Source: Ahaetulla prasina
Lineage: Eukaryota; Chordata; Lepidosauria; Squamata; Colubridae
Length of the DNA stretch: 64,000 bases
NCBI RefSeq assembly: GCF_028640845.1
Contig: NC_080540.1
Coordinates: 52,000,561 to 52,064,560 of the forward strand
Direction: 5' to 3'
Below the pieces are notes generated by a model. The model searched no databases, was not told the DNA's origin, and saw nothing but the letters and a program-made list of their open reading frames with translations. The number at the start of each line of letters is the position of its first letter. Within the stretch, counting starts at the first letter, position 1. Shown here one piece after another: positions 22,326-33,487 of this stretch. Position numbers and translations under genes: made by a program.

Positions 22326-23530
22326 ATACTGAACTTTTGACCCTATTATATAAATGTTATATAATTATATAAATATTTGCTTGTTTGTTTATTCAGGCAG
22401 ACATGCAATATCTCCACTGCCTTATTCCTAGTGGACTTTGGGCACTTTTCAGTTATTACTAGCATATAAAATAACAAAACTAGATCATAATATTAAATAT
22501 TAAAATGAATACAAGAATGACTTAAAATCTTCCAGAAAACCATTTTTTTTAACCAGCCTCTGGAAGGCCATGAGAGGGAACATCATTGTTGCCAAAGGTA
22601 GAAAATTCACTGCAGGAAAGCTGCAACAGAGAATATCCTTAACTAGGACTCCTCTTACCATACCTCATGATAGGAATGAACCCTTGGAAGGTGTTCTCTA
22701 GTTAGCTGGGTTGGAAGGCCAAAATCTACGTGGGAAAGGTGATCCCTAAGATAACCAACCCCTGAATGAGAGTTCTACAAGTAGCAGGGCTATAAACATA
22801 GCAGTAAATCAAATGTTTAGGAAAACATTAAAATAATTTACTATGGATGTGCAGGAGGTAATATAAAAAACAATAACAAGTTAATTATTATCTGCCATCA
22901 CAGCTACCAATAATTTAATTAGTGTTGGATTTCATGTGTGTCAAATTCTTCATAAGAAACTAGGATGACTTAATGTATCAGTGTGTTATATGTGCAGATC
23001 CAAGCAGTGCACCCTGTTGTAATTGAGAGATGGAAAATTTTGTCAATATGCAGATTTTCTAAGTGCTATTCAATGTTTTTCCACTGGGACCACAGTGGCC
23101 AGTTTATTCCATAATGTTTCAGTTTCACCTTTCAGATCTTGATGCTCTGTGATCTTTTCCAATTCTTTGTCTTCTAGTTTACTCTCTCCTTGTATTCCCA
23201 TATCAATTATCTACACTTTCTTCTTTTTGATCTGGTGTGTTCTGAGACGAGACTTTATCAGTGTGTATGCAGAAATCCCTCAATATTTTAACCTGTTTCA
23301 TTTTCAGAACATGGATTTCCACAGAGGTGAGGGCAAAATCTTGAAGAAAGCAAGCAGGGCAGCCCAATTGTAGCTCAGCTTTTTTTTACATATGTGCACA
23401 AGGACAGGGTTTTTGTGACAATTCTTTGCAGTATTGTTCTTCTCTTTCTACATTTCCTACCTTGGTTGCCTTGAGATACTATTCTTTGGAAGAGAACATG
23501 ATCCACCATTTCTTTCCTCCCCCCTCCCTT
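22326..23530. other. No recognised feature
   Basis: AT-rich; small frames without motif. Confidence 0.45.
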
Positions 23531-23531
23531 C

Positions 23532-23537
23532 CCCTGT

Positions 23538-23568
<31 letters not shown>

Positions 23569-23625
23569 GTCTCTGTCTTTCTCTCTGTCTGTCTCTCTCT
23601 GTCTGTGTCTGTGTCTGTTTCTCTG

Positions 23626-23668
<43 letters not shown>

Positions 23669-23822
23669 GTGTCTTTCTCTGTGTCTTTCTCTGTGTCTGT
23701 CTGTCTGTCTGTCTTTGTCTCGGTCTCTCTCGGTCTCTGTCTCTCTTTGTGTGTGTCTCTTTGTGTCTCTCTCTGTCTGTCTCTCTGTCTGTCTCTGTCT
23801 CTTTCTCTTTCTCTCTCACTCT
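23532..23822. repeat. CT-rich compound microsatellite (TCTC/TCTG)n
   Basis: About 290 bp of TC dinucleotides mixed with TCTG and TCTT units. It is open in several frames on both strands, giving Ser/Leu- or Arg/Glu/Asp-rich artefact frames. Strong purine/pyrimidine strand asymmetry makes it a candidate for triplex (H-DNA) structure. Confidence 0.95.
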
Positions 23823-23924
23823 CTTATTCACATATAACCCCCCAATCACAACACATTAATATCTGTTCCCTTCAAGATTGGCCTGAAAAAGTATTCTTTT
23901 AAAACTTTTAAAACTAAAACTGCC

Positions 23925-24790
23925 AAAACAACTAGACACAAAGATAGATTTTCCCCCATGTCATCATTTTGCTAAACACCTAATTCCCACAGTACTGTCT
24001 TACCTAAAGATAGTTACCGATGCATTAGGTGGTATTGTTATTATCCTTCTCATCTTCGCATCTTTCTCATCTTTTTTACTACCTTCTCCTATTGTTATTT
24101 TATGATTTATTATTCGTTGTTTGTATCTGATGATTTATGATCTATGACTTACTAGTCTGTTATTTATGTGTTGTCGTGTCCCACTCCTCCGCTGATGGCC
24201 GGGTCAGGGAAATCCGAATCAGGCGTGCCTCTGCAGGTCTGCCAAAGTCCTAGCAAAGTTCTCAAGGCAGGCAGGAGACCAGGAAGTGACTTCAGCAATA
24301 TAAGGTAGACTTTGCCTGACTCAGAGAATGCCAGAAAGCAGATCCTTTATATAGGCCATGGGGTGTGGCTCCATGACTCAGCACTTATCCAGGCTTGCCC
24401 CTCCCTTCCTTCTGTTGACGCCGCCTATCAATTCTCCTGAAGCGAGGGTTGCTCCAGTCTCCAGCTGTTGGTAATTCACCTTCCTCAGGGTCACATGCTG
24501 TGGGGGAGTGGGAGGGGTCTAGTTGCTCCGTTTGCCTGGGCATGGAGCCAGGGCTGGGGGCTGGAGGCACTTCTTCTTCCTCGGCCTGTCTGAGCATGGT
24601 GCCAGGGCTGGGGCCTGGAGGCATGCCAGGACATTCCTCAGCATTCGAAAGGAGATAAGACGGGCCCGGCTGCGGGGAAAGCGAACGAGACACAACATGT
24701 GTACAGTGAGAGCTTATGCACTGGAGACAAACTCTTTATGTCTCCAATCACACTTTGCCAATAAAGAATATTCCTTATTGTTTGAGGCAT
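23925..24790 (+). mobile_element. Snake1-like LINE 3' part, split by a solo LTR
   Basis: Left part 23,925-24,171 has 'aactagacacaaagatagat' (reverse complement of a block in 23-545). Right part 24,698-24,790 has 'agtgagagcttatgcactgg' and 'aatcacactttgccaataaa'. Removing the LTR and one TGTGT copy restores a continuous family sequence. Confidence 0.75.
24172..24697 (-). mobile_element. Solo LTR with 5-bp duplication
   Basis: The 526-bp segment begins tgtcgtgtc and ends gacacaaca, near-perfect inverted termini in TG...CA form. It is bounded by an exact 5-bp duplication TGTGT (24,167-24,171 and 24,698-24,702). On the minus strand a TATA-like cctatataaag lies at 24,345-24,355, suggesting transcription in that direction. 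No internal gag-pol region is present, so this is what LTR-LTR recombination leaves. Gypsy versus endogenous retrovirus cannot be decided from the LTR alone. The 102-codon frame inside (24,385-24,693, minus) looks like chance in GC-rich DNA. Confidence 0.85.
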
Positions 24791-24951
24791 CCTTGCATAG
24801 ATGCTTCTGTATCATTGAAAAAAAAATTAGTCTTAATTTTAGAGTTTAGAACCATAGTGTTTTCTTGCAAGTGCAGGTTCTTTTCTTTTTTTTTCTTAAA
24901 TCAACCAAGTGACCAATTTGGTTGGATGGGAATTGACTGACCAGCTTGTCA

Positions 24952-25076
24952 ATTGAGCCTGATATCCTAGGCTGAGAAAGAGTAAGTAGCCCAAAATCAT
25001 ACAACCAGCGTTCATGCCTAAATCAGGACCAAAACTCATACACTCCTGGTGCCTTAATCTCTAGACTAAACTGGGT
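24952..25076 (+). repeat. MIR-like repeat
   Basis: Blocks 'gagtaagtagcccaaaatca', 'gttcatgcctaaatcagg' and 'ccttaatctctagac' in the order seen in the two other copies. Confidence 0.5.
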
Positions 25077-26529
25077 CTCTATAGATGTAGATATGTAACT
25101 AAAAGTAGAAATTACAGATAAAAAATATCTTTCTATCTTCACACATTCCCACCCCCTTTAGAATCCTTGAATAAAGGTTTCAGATGTGTTTTCAGAATCA
25201 CTTTACACTGCTAAAGTACTATTAGCTAAACTGGCATATTAAAAAGTAAATTTCTTGATAAAGGGAGATTTCCCTCAAGACACCTTTACTTTTAGATATT
25301 TGCTCAGTACCTTTGTAAAGAGTGATTAATTTTAATTAGTGGAACCGCACTTTAACTGAAAATCTTCTCTTGAACTGTCTCTCTTTTGGAGGAGAAAGAA
25401 AACAACTTTTCATCAACTTTTTAAAAATATTATGAATAAGGAACTGTTTAGATAAATTAATGTGCATGAATGTCCTTTGAGGAAACAATTTTATCTTAAA
25501 AGTAAGACCAAAAAACAACAACCCCTTTTTAAAGCTGAAGTGAAATAAAAGAAAAGAGATTCTCAGATTAATCTGATAATACACCATTCTGAATAGAATA
25601 GATAGATAAGCTGCAAGAAATTCCACCCAGTTTGGGCATCTTTTTCTTAGCAAAAATAGATTTCTGAGTAAACGTTTCAGAAAGCTGAAATTCTTCAAGG
25701 GCAAACAAACCATTTAAGACAAAAGTTTAAATAATCTTTCTGTCTTTGATAGACAGAACCAGATAAGACATAGTCGGGCACACCAATACATATTCTATTT
25801 TCCTGGATGAGCTTACCTAAGATCCTGGACCCAGTACCCAGGTTTTGATTACTATGATATTTCTCATCAAAGAAGGAATAAAAATACTGAATCTTTTTAA
25901 TATTCTTCGCAAAATGCAAAGCTCTCCTCTTCCACCTGCAAAATATTCACCTATGTTATTCAGAAACGAAGCAGGCTGGTTCCCACATGGGAAACATCTA
26001 TAAATCTTCATACTATTTGACTCTATTTATTTTATTTCTATGAAACAAAAACAACCACATGGCATGTTTTATAAAAAAACCCAGCAGAATGTAAAGAATA
26101 GAAAGTCTGAAGTCCCCATTCTTCAGAATATTATTTCTTTTTATTTTAAAATCAGGACTTTTGTGGATTTTCCATATATTTTTATTTATATGAAAATCCA
26201 TATATATTTTATCACACACTTTTTGAATCGTTGTGTAAGGTTGAGAACATGGGTTTAAAAATTTAGGAGACATAAGTTTTACTAATTCGTTTTTAGACAG
26301 TGTGCATTTACCATTTGGTCAGGAAGTAAAATGGTGGGAGTTGAAATTTCCACAGTTGGTCAGTCAATAGAGTAAATTTTCAGGGAGAGATAAATTCAGT
26401 TTGATCTTACATTGGGGTGTTTATTTTTTCCCCCCAACACTTTTGGTAGTGTCAGATATTGGGCTGGTCCTGTTTTCTAACATCCATGATTTGTTCATTG
26501 GAGGTCTACAAAGGTAATTATTTCAGCAA
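25077..26529. other. No recognised feature
   Basis: A 125-codon minus frame (25,336-25,713) is Phe/Leu/Lys-rich and shows no domain; I regard it as chance in AT-rich DNA. Confidence 0.45.
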
Positions 26530-26599
26530 AGCTGGCTGAGGAACTCTGGGAGTTGAAGTCCACAAGTCTTAAAGGGACCAAGGTTGGAGACCTCTGCTC
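26530..26599 (+). repeat. Half-copy of a palindromic repeat family
   Basis: Contains 'gctgaggaactctgggagtt' followed by 'gaagtccacaagtctt', the same arm as in the tandem units (about 17,646) and in the palindrome at 30.8 kb. Confidence 0.65.
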
Positions 26600-27903
26600 T
26601 AGTAGGTCTCCCATGCATTGATCTGCCTATGATCAGGATTTCTATATCCAAGTTACCAGTTCAAACCCCAGGGATCTTTCATTGCACAAATATCTCTTAG
26701 AAATCTTTTCCATCTGTTTGGCAGCAATTGTCTGTTCTGTACAGGATGGAACTGGGCATATCCTATCCATCTCAGTTTGATCACTAACTTGTAAAAAATG
26801 AAAATGGTAATTTTGAAAAGAATTCTCTATTGTAATTTCTAGTATAATAGGAAAACATATCACAGTGTGAATTATTGGAGCTTTTCAATTTAGAGGAGTA
26901 TTGGAAAAAAGAATACCAGTGTTCTCATTGCAAATGCCATTATCTCTACAAAGAAGCAGTTAATTAGCTCCCATATATTAGGAGATCATTTTGAAAATTC
27001 AAGGGACACCAGCATTGTAAAAGGGATATATTTACAGCTGGCAAGATAAATCATGTTTCAAGATATTAATAGCAGCAAAACTAATTTGTGTGGACCATTA
27101 AAAGGGGGGGACGACAAAATCCACATATTCGAAAGCAAATTGGAAAAAAAATCTATGTTTCTGAAAAGCAGTTAATTTGGAGCTTCAGAAATAGGCATCG
27201 AATATATGTGTTTGATTTGATTGTCATATGCACTCATGGGAATGAAAAGTTTCAGAGCTGATTTACTATCTGTTATAAATATTATAATAGTAAATTCCTG
27301 CATCTGGCCAGTGGTTAGACTAGATGATCTCTAAATTCTCTTTCATTCATAAGATTCTGTGATTATATGATAAAGTGCCTGATTGTTTTAGGCTATTAGT
27401 TAAGCCAAAACATCTTTATTGTGGTCACTAACCAGCACTATAGACTTGATATCAAAATACCAAAAACTAAATTGAAAATATCAGGATCATTAGGAAAGGT
27501 ATCTGTAAGAAAATAATTTTGGCTAGAAGAATAATATTGCATTAAAAATAGGATAAGATGCTTGCTCAGATTAGACATATACAGCAAAAAAGGAAAGGGA
27601 TTAAAATTAGCAGCCTAAGTAGTATGGACTTTAAAACAGTAATGTAAAATAGAAATACAAAAATGCAGATAAAATAACATTATCCAAAAGGGATTTCAAG
27701 GTTATAAACTGATAATAGCTGACATGGCACATACACATCAAAGCATAAAAATAGCCAATGGTTAATCCTCAGCTATTTCTGGCTGTTCATACTCAGTCAG
27801 GTTCAGTTGCTCTTAGTTATTCTTTGCCTATTTGGCATACCTCCACAAAAAGCCTGGCAACTTTGTGTGTTGATGTCAGAAAGCAAAAATTGCTTGTATT
27901 GTA
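26600..27903. other. No recognised feature
   Basis: AT-rich; nothing identifiable. Confidence 0.45.
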
Positions 27904-28520
27904 GAATAGAAATGAACAGGACAGAAATGAAAAGGACAGAACAGAACAGAATCTGGAAAGAACCCTGGAGGTCTTCTAGTCCAGCCCCCTATACCATTTC
28001 AGACAAGTGACTGTCTAGTTTTTTCTTAAAAACCTCAAGTGATGGAGTACCCACAATTTCTGAAGGCAAGCTGTTCCACTGGTTAATTGTCCTCACCGTT
28101 AGGAAGTTTCCAATTCCAGATTACTTCTCTCTTTGATTAATTTCCAACCATTGCTTCTTGTCCTGCCCTCTGGAGCTTTGGAGAATAATTTGACCCCCTC
28201 TTCTTTGTGGCAGCCCCTCAAATACTGGAATATGCTATCAGGTCACCCCTAATTCTTCTTTTCTTTAGACTAGCCAAACTCAAAACTGCAGCCATTTTTC
28301 ATATGGTTTAGTCTCCAGGCCTTTGATTATCTTAGTTGCTCTTTGAACTTTTTCCAAAGTCTCAACATCTTTTTTGTAGTATGGTGACCAAAATTGGTTG
28401 CAGTATTCCAGATGTGAACTTGCTAAGGTTTTATAAAGCAGCACTAATATTTCACATGTTTATATAACCCAGGATTGTATTAGCTTTTTGGGGCCCCCAC
28501 CCGCCCGTTGCTGAATCCTG
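27904..28520 (-). mobile_element. CR1 LINE 3' region
   Basis: On the minus strand the sequence carries the well-known CR1 3' wording: 'tgcaaccaattttggtcacc', later 'agaagcaatggttggaaatt', 'gaggaca...accagtggaacag' and 'ggggctggactagaagacct'. It ends in 'gttctgttctgtcc'-type short repeats. Only the C-terminal and 3'-UTR part remains and frames are broken. Confidence 0.85.
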
Positions 28521-28544
28521 TTTTGCCACAGTGGTGTCACAGTG

Positions 28545-28742
28545 GTACAGTGGTTAGAGTGCAATATTGCAGGCTACTTCTGCTGACTGCCAGCTGACTG
28601 CAATTTGGCAGTTCAAATCTCACCAAGCTCAAGACTGACTCAGCCTTTGATTCTTCCTAGGTGGGTAAAATTGTTGGAGCAATATGCTGACTCTGTAAAC
28701 TGATAAGAGAGGGCTGTTAAGTCTAAGTGCTATTTCTATTCC
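28545..28742 (+). mobile_element. tRNA-derived squamate SINE
   Basis: Starts 'cacagtggtacagtggttag', an A-box-like head, with a degenerate B box 'agttcaaatct' (28,610-28,620). The body has 'gactgactcagcctttgatt' and 'aatatgctgactctgtaaac', and the end is 'taagtctaagtgctattt'. The same body block occurs in reverse inside the LINE at 50.27-50.45 kb, there with another tail. No clear target duplication. Confidence 0.75.
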
Positions 28743-29062
28743 TTTTGCTGGTCAGGAGTGGTATAATTAGAATGTTTTGAGGTTCTGTGTAAAACTGGCA
28801 ATATAGGAGAACATGTTCAATAGTTTGACTTGTCCTGAGTTTTAGGGACATATTTATAATGAATATTGTATATTTCCAGCCAGAAGTGCTGAAGGGAAAG
28901 CATTAGATCAAGCTAAGATGAAGACCCTTCTCTGATATGGGATGTTAAGCAGTTGAGATACATAGCTGATTCCAGAGTGCATCTTAGGCTATCTACCATG
29001 GGAAACTGAGTGGTATTCCCATGAGCTATATTGAAGAAACATTGGAGTCCTTACTGTTCTAT

Positions 29063-29178
29063 TAGCTTGGTCGTTTTTTTGCAAGCATTTCATTTCCCTG
29101 CTAGATAAGATCACCATGATAATGATACCTAGCTGGGTAATGAAATGTCTGCAAGAAAACAGCAAGCACCAATAAGCT
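29063..29178. repeat. Penelope-associated inverted repeat
   Basis: Left arm 'agcttggtcg...gcatttcatttccctgc' and right arm 'agctgggtaatgaaatgtct' then 'gcaagaaaacagcaag' are reverse complements of each other with some decay. The motif is also present at 40.95 and 41.3 kb. Confidence 0.65.
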
Positions 29179-30755
29179 CTCAGTTCAACGCAGAGCTACT
29201 TTTATTCTGTTCTATTGGAACACGTACAACCCTTGCTTGTTTATAGCCCAGAGATAATAAGTTAGTAGGGGAAAGTCCTAGGCAACAGAACTTTTTTGTA
29301 AACTTCTTTTTTTCCACCTACAATTAGTTAAACATTCAACAGGAGTTTTCCTATGCATTCTCAAATGTCTGAGTAATGACAGTCTATTGTCCCTCCCTCT
29401 GTTTTTTTTAATACATTTATACAATGATTGTTATTTTAATTCCTATTCATAAAATGAAACGACAAAATCTACAAGGGCAGTTATTTGGGTTTACAACCTA
29501 GGAATAGGGAGCATGCTTTCCTGGGTGTTACTTATAATCCTTTAATTTATGTATGTACATACAGTATTGTAGAAACAAAATGTGAAAGAAGTTGAAGATG
29601 GAATAAATCATTGTGGGGGGGAGGGGAGGGAAGAGGCTGCTGCAAGCTTATTTTTAGAAAGGTACATGCAAGATGGGAGTTATTTTTATTTATTGAATGC
29701 ATTACATTTCCAAGTGTCAGAATTCTGAAGTGTCAGGATCTTTAATATATGCCTGGAAATTACTTGTCTCTAAAAACCAGTGTTTAAATGAATTGGCTAC
29801 TTCCTTTAACTGCATGGAAGATATACTGATATTTTAAACTGAAAAATAATGCCAGAACTTGTGTTGGCAGGTGGGTTGTGCCCCTGTCAAACTGAAACCC
29901 TCAGTGCGTTGACATGCTGGGTAGCTGCTATAGTGGGACTGAAATGGAACTGAATGAAATGAATGAAATTTAATGGGAATAGATAATGGAATTCACTGTT
30001 GCCAACCAACAGAGACTGCTTCTGTGTGCATGTGTATTAGTGGTAATTAATGGTGACCATTTAAGATTTAATGGGATTCCTGCAGCCTTTTTGAAATGTC
30101 AACAAAAATAATATCCTGTAATTGAAAATCAATTCAAAGTCATTCCAATTAATAATTAACCTCCTTTTTTGCAGTTTTGATTAATATCTGTAACTCAGGG
30201 CAAGTGAAAAAAGAAGCTGAGAATTTGATCAGTCTATAATTCTCAGGAACTCTTTCTGTAAGAAAGAAAAAAATGCCCAGCTAGTTTAATTTTCCCTTAT
30301 ATATTCAGTGCATTTCTAGTCTTCTGACTAGATAACTTACTGGAGCTATCCTGATTTCTTGGTAGATGGTTTTCTTTTTCAAGATCTGAAATGGTTGTCT
30401 TGCTCTGTAGACCCATTTTTCTCCTTAACTCTTCTTTAGTCTCCCGCATAGAACTCCTGATTCCTTATAAGGAAAATAAAGTATCATGCAAAAGCAAGAA
30501 CAATAAAACAGAGTAACGTATTTTCTGTATCTCATAAGTTATAGCATTCATTATATTGTTTCAGGGCATTCCAAAACTTAGAGATCATCACTCTCAAAGG
30601 CTTTTCTGAACAGCCTAGTTTTAACTTCCACCTAAAGAGCAGGATACAAGGGTATTACCAGGAAGAAAGCTTCCAGATGTTTGGTGCCTTGCCTGAAAAA
30701 CAACAGTTGCTCCTTCTCATTACATCGTTCAGAAAGGAACTGTCAGCATTCCTAC
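29179..30755. other. No recognised feature
   Basis: No motif-bearing frame and no repeat end seen. Confidence 0.45.
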
Positions 30756-30894
30756 CCAACATTGCTACTTTGGCCATTTCTGTGTGTGTGGACTTCAACT
30801 CTCAGAACTCCAATACCAGCATGGCTATTGGTAAGAATTCTGGCTGTTGTAGTCCATGCTCTTGGAAATGGCCAAGGTTGGGAAATATTGGTCT
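30756..30894. mobile_element. Palindromic MITE-like element
   Basis: Left arm has 'gtgtggacttcaactctcag' and right arm 'aattctggctgttgtagtcc', i.e. inverted copies meeting at 'ccagcatggct'. The outer ends (tttggcc / ggccaagg) are also inverted. This explains the lone half at 26.5 kb. Superfamily not determined; no duplication placed. Confidence 0.65.
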
Positions 30895-31325
30895 ATTTGG
30901 TGGGTAGGGTCTATTGGAGCAGGCAGTGTTCCATATATTCAGATACTAAGAATTATAGAATTTCACCAGCGCTGAATTATAATATAAGCTTATTGATAAT
31001 CTATATAAAGCCATAGCAAGAGTGTTCTATATGAGTAGCGGGTGTCACTAACTAACAGGTTAGGTATTACATCTAACATTAACTGTAGTTTCCAAGTACT
31101 CTTCAAGGATAGCCCTATGCAGAGTGCAATGTAGCATGGAAAACAGAGAATAGCAATGTGAAATTGAAAAATATTTCTGCACATTCGAGTATATTTTAAT
31201 AATTCAAAACAGATTATGGTCTGGTGTTATAATTTATTGATTTCTTCCCCCATACAAACTAAATCCACTGACCAGTACATCATATAGTTATATGTTCATT
31301 ATATTTTATATATATATATTGTTGC

Positions 31326-31398
31326 AGGTTACACTGAGAGTGTATGCACCAAGACAAACTCCTTGTGTGTCCAAACACACTTGGCCAATAAAGAATTC
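31326..31398 (+). mobile_element. Snake1-like LINE 3' end
   Basis: 'cactgagagtgtatgcacca' and 'ccttgtgtgtccaaacacac', then 'ttggccaataaagaattc', leading directly into a pentamer array. Severely 5'-truncated. Confidence 0.75.
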
Positions 31399-31480
31399 TA
31401 TTCTACTCTACTCTACTCTACTCTACTCTACTCTACTCTACTCTACTCCTATTCTATTCTATTCTATTCTATTCTATTGC
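31396..31480. repeat. Two-phase pentamer array (CTACT)n then (CTATT)n
   Basis: About ten TACTC units (31,400-31,447) switch to about six ATTCT units (31,449-31,479). The T-to-C variant unit next to the LINE tail has been amplified as a block. Confidence 0.95.
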
Positions 31481-32332
31481 TTTTACTTCTAGTTCTCACC
31501 TTATTTTTGGTTTTAGTTCTTATGAAATCTGTTTAATGAACCAAGTGAAGCAGTTTATTGTCTTTGACACTTCACTGCAGAACAGTTAGCTAGATTATTT
31601 TCATATTTACTCTTTACAGTTTTACATTGTGGTGATATGCTGGAAATTGTACATCTGAGTTCACAGTAACCAGTTTATGTAATATCTCTATGTACTAATA
31701 GGAAGCAGAGCTGACTATGTGCTACCATATAAAAGGTGAATAAAATTCTTGCTCAGCTATATCTCAAGAACAAAGTCTGAAAGCACAGGGTCAGACTTTT
31801 GACATCTATGTCATGGCATTTCTTCTCTAAGAAAATGTATCTAACTTATTGCAGACTTGTAGATGCAAGGTAGGGCTGAACTATGGGTTTGATTCATGGT
31901 TAGGGGGGGGGAAAAACCAAGTTTCCACACGCCATCTCACCCAGTACATATTTCCATATATGGAAGTCACACAACTATCTTTGAATCCTGAGTCAGCACT
32001 GGAAAAGAGATTTCATTTTCCACAATGTCTGATTTAAACCCAGCCAGGGTGGTTAAAAATAAGTCAAGATGATGGCCTTGATCTCACACCTGAAGCCCTC
32101 TCTCCATGTATAATGAAAAAAAAAAGTGATGGAATCTAAGTGATCCGCTCATGGTCAGCATCTGGGTTTTTCAGACCCAACCTTGCAGAGACCTCTAACC
32201 AGATTGTAATAAAGCACAAATGGATAGATCTCCTCTCCCCACTTAATCTGCAGCATCTATGGCCAAAATGATCATTCTACTCAATAACACAACTAGCCCC
32301 AATTAGCTCTTTGGCAAATATGTGTTTTGATA

Positions 32333-32364
<32 letters not shown>

Positions 32365-33227
32365 TCCTTCCTTCCTTCCTTCCTTCCTTCCTTCCTTCCT
32401 TCCTTCCTTCCTTCCTTTCTTCCTTTCTTTCTCCCTGGTCAGTGAATGTATAATTTCCCATTACAGCTGAATTGTTTTGGACAATTTGGACGATTTGAGA
32501 CTTTTAAGCAAAGAAAAAATGGTGTTATTAGGGATTCAAAGGTTCAAAGGCTGATGACTGTTGAGTATTCCCTCAGAGTTCTTCCTTTACAGAGAAAAAT
32601 TAGAAGTGGGAACATTAAGAAGCAGATTTTTTTCTTTTGCTGATAATCCTAATTGATAATAAGTGAAAAATAAGTCAGGGTGGGACAGTTTTCTCTCCAT
32701 CTAAAATCCAAAGCCTTGAAAACTGCTTGGAGGGCTGGATTACAGTTGAGTGGAATGTCAGAGAGAATGTTGGTGTTTAACAAGAGTTGGCCAAGGCAAT
32801 GCCCACAGAGTAGTTGCAATATCTCTTGTTAGTTTGTTGCTGAGATTGCTATGGTGGTCTCCAGTATATCTCCACCGTTCTGTGTCTCTTCAGTGAAAAT
32901 AGCTGACATATTGATTTGCTATGAAATTGCTTTGTAAAGGCAGACTGAAATGGCCTTTGCTATTCAGATAATAATCTGCTGGCTGAGTACATTGAAAGAT
33001 ACATAAAAGGACAATTTTATCACCTGACTTAGAAGTCACCTTCATTTGAGAAGAATGAGGTGAGGTACTTCCCAGAGCTGAAACAAAAAGCAGAAACAAA
33101 TTCTAGCACTGTTGGTGGGATAGAATAACATCCCAGTTTAAGTATCTGTGAAGACAAAGACTTTGAACTAAAGTTCCAACCACCATCACTCTTTAATGAA
33201 TATCATTGTCTCTACACTTTGGCATAG
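31481..33227. other. No gene; microsatellite near 32.3-32.4 kb
   Basis: Nothing recognised apart from the (GTCT)n(TTCC)n repeat. Confidence 0.45.
32332..32423. repeat. Compound microsatellite (GTCT)n(TTCC)n
   Basis: Eight GTCT units followed by about thirteen TTCC units, then mixed CTTT. Confidence 0.97.
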
Positions 33228-33487
33228 AGATAAGAGAGCCAGAGTAACAAAGGATGGAAACTAATCAAGGAGAGACTCAACCTAAAACTGAGGAAAATCT
33301 TCCTAACTTTGAGAACAAATAACCGGTGAAATGGCTTGCCTTCAGAAGTTGTGGGTGCTTTATCACTGTTTTTTTTTTGGAAGCAACTGGACAACCACTT
33401 GTCTGAAATGATACAAAGTCTCCTGCTTGAGCAGGGGGATGGACTAGAAGTCCACCAAGTTCAACTCTATTATTCTGTATTCTGTAG
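33228..33487 (+). mobile_element. CR1 LINE 3' end
   Basis: Contains 'ggaaactaatcaaggagaga', 'tggcttgccttcagaagttg', 'ccacttgtctgaaatgatac' and 'ggatggactagaagtccacc', ending in ttctgtattctg repeats, the classical CR1 octamer-like terminus. Non-coding remnant. Confidence 0.88.

Noticed and set aside
23426..23902. Long Ser/Leu-rich and Arg/Glu-rich frames
   Set aside because: Produced by the CT microsatellite, which is free of stops in several frames on both strands.
24385..24693. 102-codon Pro-rich frame as a possible gag or host exon
   Set aside because: Lies within a solo LTR and runs through its promoter-side half; composition explains it.
25336..25713. 125-codon basic frame as a novel protein
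   Set aside because: Phe/Leu/Lys composition typical of AT-rich noncoding DNA, no motif and no supporting neighbours.
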